60,664 nt of DNA, taken from the NCBI GenBank assembly GCA_947584965.1, contig CANPWQ010000005.1:1-60664 (forward strand), in the 5' to 3' direction. Numbering within the stretch: the stretch's first letter is position 1; each line of letters begins with the position of its first letter. Both the position numbers and the translations under genes were made by a program. Under the pieces are notes generated by a model. It ran no database searches. It had not been told where the DNA came from and saw only the letters and a program-made list of their open reading frames with translations. Origin of the DNA: Candidatus Gastranaerophilales bacterium. GTDB taxonomy: Bacteria > Cyanobacteriota > Vampirovibrionia > Gastranaerophilales > Gastranaerophilaceae. Shown one piece after another: positions 41,401 to 49,914 of the stretch.

Positions 41401-42159
41401 ATGGAAAATTATATTTACGGAAAAAATAATGTAATAGAGCTGTTAAAAGACGGTTCAAGAAGCATAAGCAAAGTTATTTTAATGAAAGGTCAAAATAATA
41501 ATGCTAAGATTGCACAAATAATCAATTTAGCAAGGCAGCGCGGTATTATTTTTCAATTTCAGCCAAAAGAAAAATTTTATCAATTTGGCGAAATCTCGCA
41601 TCAAGGAGTAATTGCATACACTCCGCCAATAAAATTTACTGATTTTAATGAATTTATTAATAAGAAAAGTGAAGATAATAAATATAAAAAAATTATCATT
41701 TTAGACGGTATTGAAGACCCTCACAATTTCGGGTCAATAATCAGAACTTGTGTATGTGCCGGATTTGATGCCGTTATTTTTCCCTCAAGACGAAATGCTA
41801 CGGTTAATTCCACGGTAGAAAAATCTTCAGCCGGAGCAGTTAATCGCATAGATTTAATTATGGTTAATAGTCTTACTGCTATTATAGATAGGTTAAAAGA
41901 TAACGACTTTTGGATAATTGCAACAGATATTAATGCTAAGGATAATTATTACGACATTGATTATTGCAATATGAATTTTGCAATAGTTCTTGGAGCCGAA
42001 AAAGACGGTATTTCTACCGCTATTTTAAAGAAATCGGATTTTAAAATTAAAATTCCGATGTTAAATAATTTTAACTCTTTAAATGTAGCTAATGCCGCAA
42101 GTATTGTTATTTATGAAGCATTAAAGCAAACAATACAAAAAACGGGGAATGTTGTATAA
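41401..42159 (+). CDS. rlmB: 23S rRNA 2'-O-methyltransferase (RlmB/TrmH family)
   Basis: A 252-residue SPOUT methyltransferase. An N-terminal L30e-like substrate domain (IYGKNNVIELLKDGSRSISKVIL) precedes the knotted SpoU domain with motif 1 (ILDGIEDPHNFGSIIRTCVCAGFDAVIF), motif 2 (LGAEKDGIS) and motif 3 (IPMLNNFNSLNVANAASIVIYEAL). It most likely methylates G2251 of 23S rRNA, although TrmH paralogues are hard to separate by sequence alone. It is followed 21 bp later by a sigma factor gene. Confidence 0.88.
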   Translation: MENYIYGKNNVIELLKDGSRSISKVILMKGQNNNAKIAQIINLARQRGIIFQFQPKEKFYQFGEISHQGVIAYTPPIKFTDFNEFINKKSEDNKYKKIIILDGIEDPHNFGSIIRTCVCAGFDAVIFPSRRNATVNSTVEKSSAGAVNRIDLIMVNSLTAIIDRLKDNDFWIIATDINAKDNYYDIDYCNMNFAIVLGAEKDGISTAILKKSDFKIKIPMLNNFNSLNVANAASIVIYEALKQTIQKTGNVV

Positions 42160-42180
42160 TATTTTATTATTGGAGGCATA

Positions 42181-43161
42181 ATGTCTGAAGAGCAGGATAA
42201 ATACACTTTAAATGATACGGAACCGGATGAATCGGAATTTAATATTCTTGTTGATGATGAAGATTTAATGACTGCCGTTGAAGAGCCGAAACTTCCCGAA
42301 ACTCAAAACAGTGCAATTGCTGATGATTCCGTTAAAATTTATCTCCAGCAGATTGGTAAAATCAAGTTGCTAAGCAATGAAGAAGAACTTCAAGTTGCTA
42401 AAAAAATTAAAGAAGAAAACTCCGAAGAAGCCAAAAAACAGCTTGTTAATGCCAATTTAAGACTTGTTGTCAGCATCGCAAAAAAATATATAGGCAGAGG
42501 TCTTTCTTTTCTTGATTTAATTCAAGAGGGCAATATGGGACTTATGCGCGCAGCCGAAAAATTTGATTATTCCAAAGGTTATAAGTTTTCAACTTATGCA
42601 ACTTGGTGGATACAGCAGGCAATTACACGTGCTATTGCTGATAAATCAAGATTAATCAGACTTCCTGTTCACATGATTGAAACATTAAGTAAGATTAAGA
42701 AAATATCTATGGATTTAACCATTGAAAACGGCACTGCGCCTACAAAAGAAGAAATCGCATATAAAATAGGCATGAACCCGCAAAAATTATCCGCATTAAT
42801 TGAATCGGCTCAAGGCACTATAAGTATGGAATCTCCCGCCAATCAAAAAGACGAAAATACTAAATTATCCGACTTTATAGTTGATGAAACCACTCTTTCA
42901 CCTGATACTAAAGTTACACAAGATAATTTATTCTGTGATATCAAAAAAATGCTTAATCATTTAAGCGAAAAAGAACGCAATGTTCTTATAATGCGTTACG
43001 GGCTTGATGATAACGGCGAGAAAAAAACGCTGGAAGAAATAGGCAGCTATTACGGTGTTTCGCGTGAACGTATCAGGCAGATTGAAAACAGAGCTATGAG
43101 TAAATTAAAAAAACTATGCCGAAACAATAATATTAACAAAAATTTAAAAAATTATATATAA
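42181..43161 (+). CDS. RpoD/SigA-type RNA polymerase sigma factor
   Basis: A 326-residue sigma70 factor with region 1.2 ([22 protein letters not shown]), region 2 ([41 protein letters not shown]), region 3 and region 4 ([22 protein letters not shown]). The promoter-contacting residues are those that read TTGACA/TATAAT, consistent with the promoters found here. It lacks a long region 1.1, so it is either a short primary factor or a group 2 paralogue. A strong GGAGG precedes the ATG. Confidence 0.88.
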   Translation: MSEEQDKYTLNDTEPDESEFNILVDDEDLMTAVEEPKLPETQNSAIADDSVKIYLQQIGKIKLLSNEEELQVAKKIKEENSEEAKKQLVNANLRLVVSIAKKYIGRGLSFLDLIQEGNMGLMRAAEKFDYSKGYKFSTYATWWIQQAITRAIADKSRLIRLPVHMIETLSKIKKISMDLTIENGTAPTKEEIAYKIGMNPQKLSALIESAQGTISMESPANQKDENTKLSDFIVDETTLSPDTKVTQDNLFCDIKKMLNHLSEKERNVLIMRYGLDDNGEKKTLEEIGSYYGVSRERIRQIENRAMSKLKKLCRNNNINKNLKNYI

Positions 43162-43177
43162 TATCCGCCTAAAAATG

Positions 43178-43186
43178 TGCTATAAT
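43178..43186 (+). promoter_or_regulatory. Extended -10 promoter of rsfS
   Basis: TG-C-TATAAT (extended -10) lies 30 bp before the TTG I chose as the rsfS start. The downstream GGAG (43203-43206) then falls inside the transcript as a ribosome site. Confidence 0.55.
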
Positions 43187-43215
43187 TTTTGCATAGTTTT
43201 ATGGAGTTTTGTAAA

Positions 43216-43611
43216 TTGAAAGAAATTTCTTCGGATAAATTCGCAAGTGTTATAGCCAGAATTTTAGATGATAAACAGGGAAAAGATATTAAAATTTTAA
43301 ATATATCTAATATTTCTGTTTTAGCTGATTATTTTGTTATTTGTTCTTCGGATTCAAGCACTCACGTTAAATCTCTTACAGGTTATGTAAGAGAAAAAAT
43401 AAAAGAGCATTTTAACAGAATTCCCATTGGTGAAGAAAATGACGCTAAAAATCGTTGGAATTTATTGGACTACGGCGATGTTATTGTTCATATTCTGCAC
43501 AGAGAAGAACGAGAAACGTATGCACTTGAAAGATTTTGGAATCATGCTTTCTGCATGGAAGAATCAGAGTGGAAACAAAAATCACAAGAGTATTCTGATT
43601 ATAAGGTATAA
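43216..43611 (+). CDS. rsfS: Ribosomal silencing factor RsfS
   Basis: A 131-residue RsfS/Iojap protein that binds L14 and keeps the large subunit from joining under starvation. I see the core KILNISNISVLADYFVICSSDSSTHVKSL and WNLLDYGDVIVHILHREERETYALERFW. The start choice: GGAG with nine-base spacing supports TTG at 43216, which also matches the normal N-terminus; an ATG at 43201 overlaps that ribosome site. It is followed by three small exported proteins. Confidence 0.9.
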   Translation: MKEISSDKFASVIARILDDKQGKDIKILNISNISVLADYFVICSSDSSTHVKSLTGYVREKIKEHFNRIPIGEENDAKNRWNLLDYGDVIVHILHREERETYALERFWNHAFCMEESEWKQKSQEYSDYKV

Positions 43612-43629
43612 CTAATTAAAGGAGATAAA

Positions 43630-44040
43630 ATGAAAAAATTATTAACGGCTTTAATTTTTTTAATGACATTAGGTATTTTTACTGTTGTTAATGCGGATGA
43701 ATTTGATAATTTAGAAGGAATAACTCCCGCACAAAAAGAACAAATTACTCAAATTCAACTTGTTTATAAACAAGAATATAATGCCAATGAAACAAAAATT
43801 ATGGACTACACAAATAAATTAAGCCAAATTAAACAAGAAACCTCGCATGATCCTGCCCAGCAGGCTCTATTAATCGGGGCTTACGAAAGGAATATTAACG
43901 CTCTCAAATCAAGACAAGAACAATTAAAACAAGAAACCGACAAAAAATATAAAGCAATATTAACAGAAAAGCAATTTCAACAATATCTTTCACAACAAAT
44001 TAGAGTTGAAAACGCTTTTAATGATTTCTTAAAAAAATAA
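43630..44040 (+). CDS. Small exported helical protein, Spy/CpxP-like
   Basis: A 136-residue protein with a signal peptide (residues 1-22, ending VNA) and an all-helical mature part. The LTxxQ-like marks GITPAQKEQI (near 30) and LTEKQFQQYL (near 115) resemble Spy/CpxP periplasmic chaperones and metal-stress proteins. AGGAG precedes the ATG. It is the first of three exported helical proteins in a row, probably one operon. Confidence 0.6.
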   Translation: MKKLLTALIFLMTLGIFTVVNADEFDNLEGITPAQKEQITQIQLVYKQEYNANETKIMDYTNKLSQIKQETSHDPAQQALLIGAYERNINALKSRQEQLKQETDKKYKAILTEKQFQQYLSQQIRVENAFNDFLKK

Positions 44041-44052
44041 GAGGAGTAAATT

Positions 44053-44538
44053 ATGAAAAAGAAACTGTTTGGTATATTATCTTTAGTATTTTTATTATTC
44101 TTTTCCTGTTTATCCGGAGTTTGCGCCTATATAAACTCTAAAGGTGATATGAATAATGTTGTTAAAAAGTTAGACCAGCTTTATGCGTATGATTATTCAA
44201 CTTTTATTAACAAAGGCGAATTAATCGGAGTTAAACTTGAAAGTTTTAATTTTTTAACAATGACTTATAAAAGGCAAGTATCTCTTACAAGAGAAACTAT
44301 TGTTAACTCAATGAACAAGATTGACATTGTTCAAAATAGTGAAGATTTTTCTGATACCGATAAGGAAATGCAGATTAATCAGCTTTATAAAGACTGCAAT
44401 GCAGCTATTGCAGATTTACATAATAAAACTATGAATTACTTACTCGATTTAAGAACAGATTTACCCACCATAACTTATGACAGATATAAAGCTAAATTTC
44501 AAGCATATTTCAACTCGTTGCAAATAGGCATAAGATAG
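44053..44538 (+). CDS. Small exported protein of unknown function (161 aa)
   Basis: A signal peptide (residues 1-25, Cys near 19 and CAY at the end) is followed by a helical polar domain with no motif I recognise. A Cys at the cleavage region could make it a lipoprotein, but no clean lipobox is visible. AGAGGAG precedes the ATG, and it lies 12 bp after the Spy-like gene. Confidence 0.55.
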   Translation: MKKKLFGILSLVFLLFFSCLSGVCAYINSKGDMNNVVKKLDQLYAYDYSTFINKGELIGVKLESFNFLTMTYKRQVSLTRETIVNSMNKIDIVQNSEDFSDTDKEMQINQLYKDCNAAIADLHNKTMNYLLDLRTDLPTITYDRYKAKFQAYFNSLQIGIR

Positions 44539-44570
44539 TAGCTGAAAACTTTTTCGAAAGGAGAGTGTAT

Positions 44571-45248
44571 ATGAACAAAAAATTATTAGCAAGTTTATTT
44601 ATTACAGGTGCATTTATGGCAATAAATGCTAACATTGTATCTGCTGATGAAACAACAAAGGCTGCAGACACAAATACAAAATATGAAATTTCAAAACCAA
44701 TGGCACATCATTACGTTGGTGAAGTACCGCCGGCACTGAAACACATGGGCCCCGGACCTCAAACAGATAAAAAACATCCGATGAAATTACACGGTCCTTA
44801 TGATTTTGCCCAAAGACAAGCGGAAATTGAAAAAAAATTAAATTTAACCGATGAACAAAAAGCTAAAATTGAAAAGGCTCAAAAATTAAATGAAGAAAAA
44901 TTAACCGCCATTTCCGTTCAAATTAAAGAAAAGAAACAGCAAATCAGAGAAACCATAGAAAATAGAAAACTCTCGGATGAAAAAAAATCGGAAGAAACTG
45001 CTAAATTATTAAAAGAACTTGATGCACTTAAACTTCAGGCAAAAGATTTACGCAAAGCAAATTATGAAGCATTTGAAAATAATTTAACTGAAAAACAAAA
45101 GAAAAAGTTTGAAAAAATCAAACAAGATCGCAAAAAAGAAATGAAAAAACGGGCTCAAAACTTTGAAAAGATGAAGAAAAAACATCCTCATCCGAAAAAA
45201 GAAATAGGGTTACCGGTTCAACCTAAACCCCAGCCCGAAACAAAATAA
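44571..45248 (+). CDS. Exported LTxxQ-motif (Spy-like) protein, Lys-rich
   Basis: A 225-residue protein with a signal peptide (to about residue 26, VSA). It has a Pro/His-rich linker (HHYVGEVPPALKHMGPGPQ) and a long charged helical hairpin with LNLTDEQKAKIEKAQ and NNLTEKQKKKFEKIKQ, the LTxxQ marks of the Spy/CpxP group. The C-terminus is basic, then Pro-rich. It probably acts in the periplasm as a chaperone or metal sensor/buffer. The ATG at 44571 follows AAAGGAGA. A terminator follows. Confidence 0.6.
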   Translation: MNKKLLASLFITGAFMAINANIVSADETTKAADTNTKYEISKPMAHHYVGEVPPALKHMGPGPQTDKKHPMKLHGPYDFAQRQAEIEKKLNLTDEQKAKIEKAQKLNEEKLTAISVQIKEKKQQIRETIENRKLSDEKKSEETAKLLKELDALKLQAKDLRKANYEAFENNLTEKQKKKFEKIKQDRKKEMKKRAQNFEKMKKKHPHPKKEIGLPVQPKPQPETK

Positions 45249-45251
45249 GTT

Positions 45252-45276
45252 AAAAGGAGCCAATCAGGCTCCTTTT
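45252..45276. terminator. Bidirectional intrinsic terminator
   Basis: AAAAGGAGCC (45252-45261) pairs perfectly with GGCTCCTTTT (45267-45276) around a five-base loop. It separates the Spy-like operon from the convergent AsmA-like gene, whose stop codon lies in the right arm. Confidence 0.85.
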
Positions 45277-48200
45277 ATTTTACCCATTTAAAGCTCTGAA
45301 CATAATTTGATGAATTAATATTTCCTTTTATAATAGCTTGAAATGTTCTTGACTCATAATCACCGTTTGTAAACTGCGGTATTTTTTCAACATCTTCTAT
45401 AAAATCTTTACGGCCGAAATCTAAAAGAGAAATTCCCGGGATTAATTTAAAGAATGTATTTAATGATGTATTTCCTACAGCGCCAAAGATTGTAGATATT
45501 TTCTTTGATAATTTCCCTAAAATTTCCATATTCGCTGAATTATTTGAGATATCATAGTTTCCATGTATATACAAACTTAGATTTTCACCCGTTGAATATA
45601 TTTCAATATTATCCGCAATACCGTCAGTTATTTTACAGCTTCCGTTAATATTTGAAAAATAACCGGTTTTAACCAGATTTAACAGCTCCAATATACTGTT
45701 TATTGTAAATCCCGTTATTCCGCTTTTAATTATATTACTTGCTCTTAACAGGTATTCAAGCGACCCGAGTTTAGGCATTCTTCCGTCAAGTATTTCAAAA
45801 TATACAAATCCCGCAAGATTTTTAATTATTTCTTGATTTGTTGAACCTTGTGATTTAAGTATTATTTTCCCGTTTGCACTTCCATATATTTGATCTTTTG
45901 CGTCAAACAAATTTTCAGCCGCATAATTTGCGTCTACGTTATTTAATTCAAAATCGCAGTCAAATTCACTGTTAGAAAGATTATATGATAAATTACCGTT
46001 AACTTTACCCGAACCAACCTCTACATTAATTTTATCCGACTTAAATACACCGTTTTTATCTATTGAAAATGTACTGGTAAAATTATTTGCAACCAGATTT
46101 TTAAAAGTCAATGTTTTTACGTCTAAATATCCGTTTTCTATTGATAATCCGGACAAATCAAGGTTTTTTATTTCATTATTTGTATTCATTGCCTTATGTA
46201 CTTGAGTCAGGCTCTCAAAAAACTTGTTATCGTCAAACTGCTGTGCATATATATTTAATGATTTTATTATCGGTTTTGTACTGATTTTATTTTCCAATAT
46301 AGAATTAACTTGAATTTTGCCGTCTGACATAAATCCGAATAAACTCAAGTCAATCTTATCATTTTTTGCGGAAACTTTTATATTTTTTAATAACGTATCA
46401 AAAAGCGGTATATCTATATTATGACAGTCAATTTTCCCTAAAATCTTTCCCGCCTGTGTTTTTGCGTCTGTAATATATTTTAAATCACAATTAAAAGAAC
46501 CCTGCCTTAATATTTGATTTTTCAAAAATAAATTTAATAATCTTGCGGGAAGATTTTTATTGGTTTTTACATATATTTCCTGCGGAATAATTATATTATC
46601 ATTTTGTATTTTTAAAATTGCATTTGCATTTGCAAAAACAATCGGATAAGTTTTATTATTTTGCGATGAAATATATTTTATATAATTGAATTTTTTAACA
46701 TTTATCATATCCTCATTTATATCAATATCACTAACAAATTCTCGTTTTTCGGTTATTTCACCAAAATTAACTCCGTCAAAAGTAATATCCGAGTCAGGAT
46801 TTAATGTAAGTTTAGGAGAAAGAGTTATATGCTTATCCACTCCAAGAAATCCCGATGATAAATTTACATCACCGTTTACGCTCAATTTATCAGCTATTGA
46901 TGAGGGAAAATAACTTTTTATAAAATTATCATTAAGTTTTGATGTAAAATATCCGTTTAATTTCGGGTGATTAAACACATCCGTAATACTGACATCTCCA
47001 TACAACGGCATATCTGCAATCTGTGCCGTTAAATCATTTACGTAGATTTTTTTATTATTAAAATGAACCGTAAAATCATCAAATACAAACGGGGCATTAT
47101 TTTGAATATGATTCATTCTAAGACCGCTGAATTTTACCTGCCCGTTCATTACATTTTTATCAACCGCTACATCAATATTTGCATATCCGCCGTACTTGTT
47201 AAATTGCTTAAATAATGTTTTTATGTTATTTGGAATTATTGTCAATGTAGAAATATCGTTTAAATTAGAAATATTAAATAAATCGGATTTAATTTTCAGC
47301 GTATATATAGGATTAACGGTATCAACTCTTTTAATAATTCCGTTTACAGATATGTTTGAGTTATACAAAGCTGCTTTAACATTTTCTACTTTTACGTTGG
47401 ATTTTTCCAAAATAACTTTACCCGACTTTGCTTTAAGAGAGCTTGATGAATTATCGGGAATAAAATTCATAACCGCATAAGCGCAATCTGTAATAAAGTC
47501 AATTGATTTTGCCTTATATTTAAAATACAAATCATGTTTTGAAGCAACATTATAGAGTAAGGATAAATCGGGATAATTTTTCGGATATAGATATGATTTT
47601 GTTAAAAATTTAATTGTATCTTTTAAATTAACACTCTTACTTGTAACGGTTACATCAACATCGGGAATTTTAGTTTGAAGGTCATTAACTATTTTACCCG
47701 ATATCTTAATAGGCGATTCACCCGATACCGCCTCTAAATCGTTTAAAATAACATTAGTTTCCGTAAAATCAACAATACCTCTTATTTTTTCAATCGGAGT
47801 ATAAAATCCTTGAAGATAAGCACTATCGGAAAATAAAAAAACACTTCCGTTAACTTTCATATTTATAAATGCTTCCTCGGGAGGCAAAGGAGGCTGTCCG
47901 AAAGGAACAGGCACTATATCTGATTTTATGTTTACATCCAATTTTATTAACCCCGAAGCATCGGTAATAACAGTCATGCCTGCTTTTACATCTTTTAAAA
48001 GCGAAGATTTATTAATAATTTCCAAAACATCGACAGCCTGAGCTTTAGCAGATTTAATGTTAAAATCAAGATCAGAATTTATTTTTACGCTTCCCGCAAC
48101 CTCAAGCGGATTATTTTTAACAAAAGCACGTTCAGATTTAAAAGTAATAACATCTTTATTAAAATCTAATCTGCCCTTGCCGTCATGAATTTCTCCAAAT

Positions 48201-49783
48201 AAGCCGTTATAAGTCAACTCAGCCTTATCAAAACTGCTAAATCCATTTATATCAATTAAATCCAAAGAACCTTTAATATCAAGGTCAATAATACCTTTTC
48301 CCGAAGTAATATTCATATCGGGAATAGGTCCTAATTGGAAATTAAATACTTTACTTATAGGAATAATTATTTTTTGCGCCAGCGGAAAATCAAGATTATC
48401 CGTTGTTTTAACGCAGACATGGTTTACTCCGTCGCGGAACATATAGACATTCCCGTTAATTTTTGCCTGCTGATTATTAATTATATCAACGATAATATCC
48501 ATATTTAAAATTCTTTTATCAAAATTAATATCAACACTGCCCTTATGCAGTTTATGCAAAGTTTTATCCAAAATATGAACATTTCTTCCCTTTACATATC
48601 CGGTTATATCAGGTTGAGGAATTTTGCCTTTTATATTTACATCAGCCTCAATATCACCAAAAACTCCGTATGTTTTTACTTTTTCTATCGTCATTAACTT
48701 AGGAACAAGGTTAGGAGGAAGAATATTCACAATATTTTCCGCTCTTGAATTTTTTACTTTTACGGTTACATCAAGCTCCGGCTTATCAGAGATTTTTATA
48801 TCTCCAAATGAATTAATATCAATATTATCCGCATTATAATTAAAAGAATTAATTTTAATATTTTCTTCCTTTAAATCAATATTTGCGTCAATTTTATTTA
48901 TTCCGTCCGCTATAATATGATTTTTCCAATTACTTTTGTCAAATTCCAAATTTTTAAATAAGCTGTTTAGTACAATACTATTGGAATTATCCTCTGTAAC
49001 GAATGAAGAAATCTGCAAATAATCAACAAATCCGCTCAATTGTTTTAAATTTTTGTCAAAGAAACAGGAAATAAACGGTTTTATAAGGTCTAAATCTACA
49101 CTGTATAATACAATGTTGCCCGAAAAAAGATTTTTATCAAACTCTTTTTTAAAAGGAAATCTTGAAGTAAATTTGATATCAAAATCATTAACCAATTGAT
49201 TATTAGAGGTAAGCTCACCTTTATATTGAATAAAAATCTCTTTTTTACGGGAATTTGTTTTTAAAACGAAAGGAAAACCTTTCATTACTAAAGATTTTGT
49301 AAGACAGTCATCTTTTAAAGCCGATTTTAAATTATTAATATAAATATTTGTATTTTTTATTGTTACTTTAAATTTATTATTTTTTTTCACTGAAAAAAGT
49401 TTTTGTATGTTATAAATTCCGTTTTCATCTCTGACAAGATTAATTTCAATATCAGAGGCATAAAAGGATTTAATATCAACCTTTCGAAGCACTAAAGGCA
49501 AAAGTCTAACGGTAAACTCGGGGTTTTTAAGTTCTATAATTTTATCGGAATTTTTTTCACTCAAAGAAAAATTACCGGCTTGAACTGAAATTGCAGGAAT
49601 AAAATGAGTTTTAAACTTTAAATAATCATATTCGACAGAAGCATTAATTTTATCAGAAACAAAAGCCCTAACTGCACCTTGTTTTTCAGCTGTATTCAAC
49701 ATTGCAGGGACTAAAAAGAGATAAATTCCCTCAAATATTGCAAGAAGTAATACCGGCTTTATTATTTTGTTTCGTATCTGCAT
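45275..49783 (-). CDS. AsmA/TamB-like envelope protein (1,502 aa)
   Basis: A very long periplasmic protein anchored by one N-terminal TM helix (LLLAIFEGIYLFLV). It has an AsmA-type N-terminal domain (residues about 30-130), many repeating beta-strand units of the repeating beta-groove type, and a C-terminal AsmA_2-like domain (AGFVYFEILDGRMPKLGSLEYLLRASNIIK, near 1,320). Proteins of this group bridge inner and outer membranes and carry phospholipids. Its presence supports a double-membrane cell. It is read alone on its strand. Confidence 0.8.
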   Translation of the reverse strand: MQIRNKIIKPVLLLAIFEGIYLFLVPAMLNTAEKQGAVRAFVSDKINASVEYDYLKFKTHFIPAISVQAGNFSLSEKNSDKIIELKNPEFTVRLLPLVLRKVDIKSFYASDIEINLVRDENGIYNIQKLFSVKKNNKFKVTIKNTNIYINNLKSALKDDCLTKSLVMKGFPFVLKTNSRKKEIFIQYKGELTSNNQLVNDFDIKFTSRFPFKKEFDKNLFSGNIVLYSVDLDLIKPFISCFFDKNLKQLSGFVDYLQISSFVTEDNSNSIVLNSLFKNLEFDKSNWKNHIIADGINKIDANIDLKEENIKINSFNYNADNIDINSFGDIKISDKPELDVTVKVKNSRAENIVNILPPNLVPKLMTIEKVKTYGVFGDIEADVNIKGKIPQPDITGYVKGRNVHILDKTLHKLHKGSVDINFDKRILNMDIIVDIINNQQAKINGNVYMFRDGVNHVCVKTTDNLDFPLAQKIIIPISKVFNFQLGPIPDMNITSGKGIIDLDIKGSLDLIDINGFSSFDKAELTYNGLFGEIHDGKGRLDFNKDVITFKSERAFVKNNPLEVAGSVKINSDLDFNIKSAKAQAVDVLEIINKSSLLKDVKAGMTVITDASGLIKLDVNIKSDIVPVPFGQPPLPPEEAFINMKVNGSVFLFSDSAYLQGFYTPIEKIRGIVDFTETNVILNDLEAVSGESPIKISGKIVNDLQTKIPDVDVTVTSKSVNLKDTIKFLTKSYLYPKNYPDLSLLYNVASKHDLYFKYKAKSIDFITDCAYAVMNFIPDNSSSSLKAKSGKVILEKSNVKVENVKAALYNSNISVNGIIKRVDTVNPIYTLKIKSDLFNISNLNDISTLTIIPNNIKTLFKQFNKYGGYANIDVAVDKNVMNGQVKFSGLRMNHIQNNAPFVFDDFTVHFNNKKIYVNDLTAQIADMPLYGDVSITDVFNHPKLNGYFTSKLNDNFIKSYFPSSIADKLSVNGDVNLSSGFLGVDKHITLSPKLTLNPDSDITFDGVNFGEITEKREFVSDIDINEDMINVKKFNYIKYISSQNNKTYPIVFANANAILKIQNDNIIIPQEIYVKTNKNLPARLLNLFLKNQILRQGSFNCDLKYITDAKTQAGKILGKIDCHNIDIPLFDTLLKNIKVSAKNDKIDLSLFGFMSDGKIQVNSILENKISTKPIIKSLNIYAQQFDDNKFFESLTQVHKAMNTNNEIKNLDLSGLSIENGYLDVKTLTFKNLVANNFTSTFSIDKNGVFKSDKINVEVGSGKVNGNLSYNLSNSEFDCDFELNNVDANYAAENLFDAKDQIYGSANGKIILKSQGSTNQEIIKNLAGFVYFEILDGRMPKLGSLEYLLRASNIIKSGITGFTINSILELLNLVKTGYFSNINGSCKITDGIADNIEIYSTGENLSLYIHGNYDISNNSANMEILGKLSKKISTIFGAVGNTSLNTFFKLIPGISLLDFGRKDFIEDVEKIPQFTNGDYESRTFQAIIKGNINSSNYVQSFKWVK

Positions 49784-49914
49784 TATACTTGTAAATCCCC
49801 ATTAAAATTATTATATAATTTACAAAATAAAAGTTCAAACAGTTTACTAAATTTGCAATATACCCAAGTTGTTGTAAAATTATGAAGTAATTAGAAAATA
49901 ATCGGTATATATAT

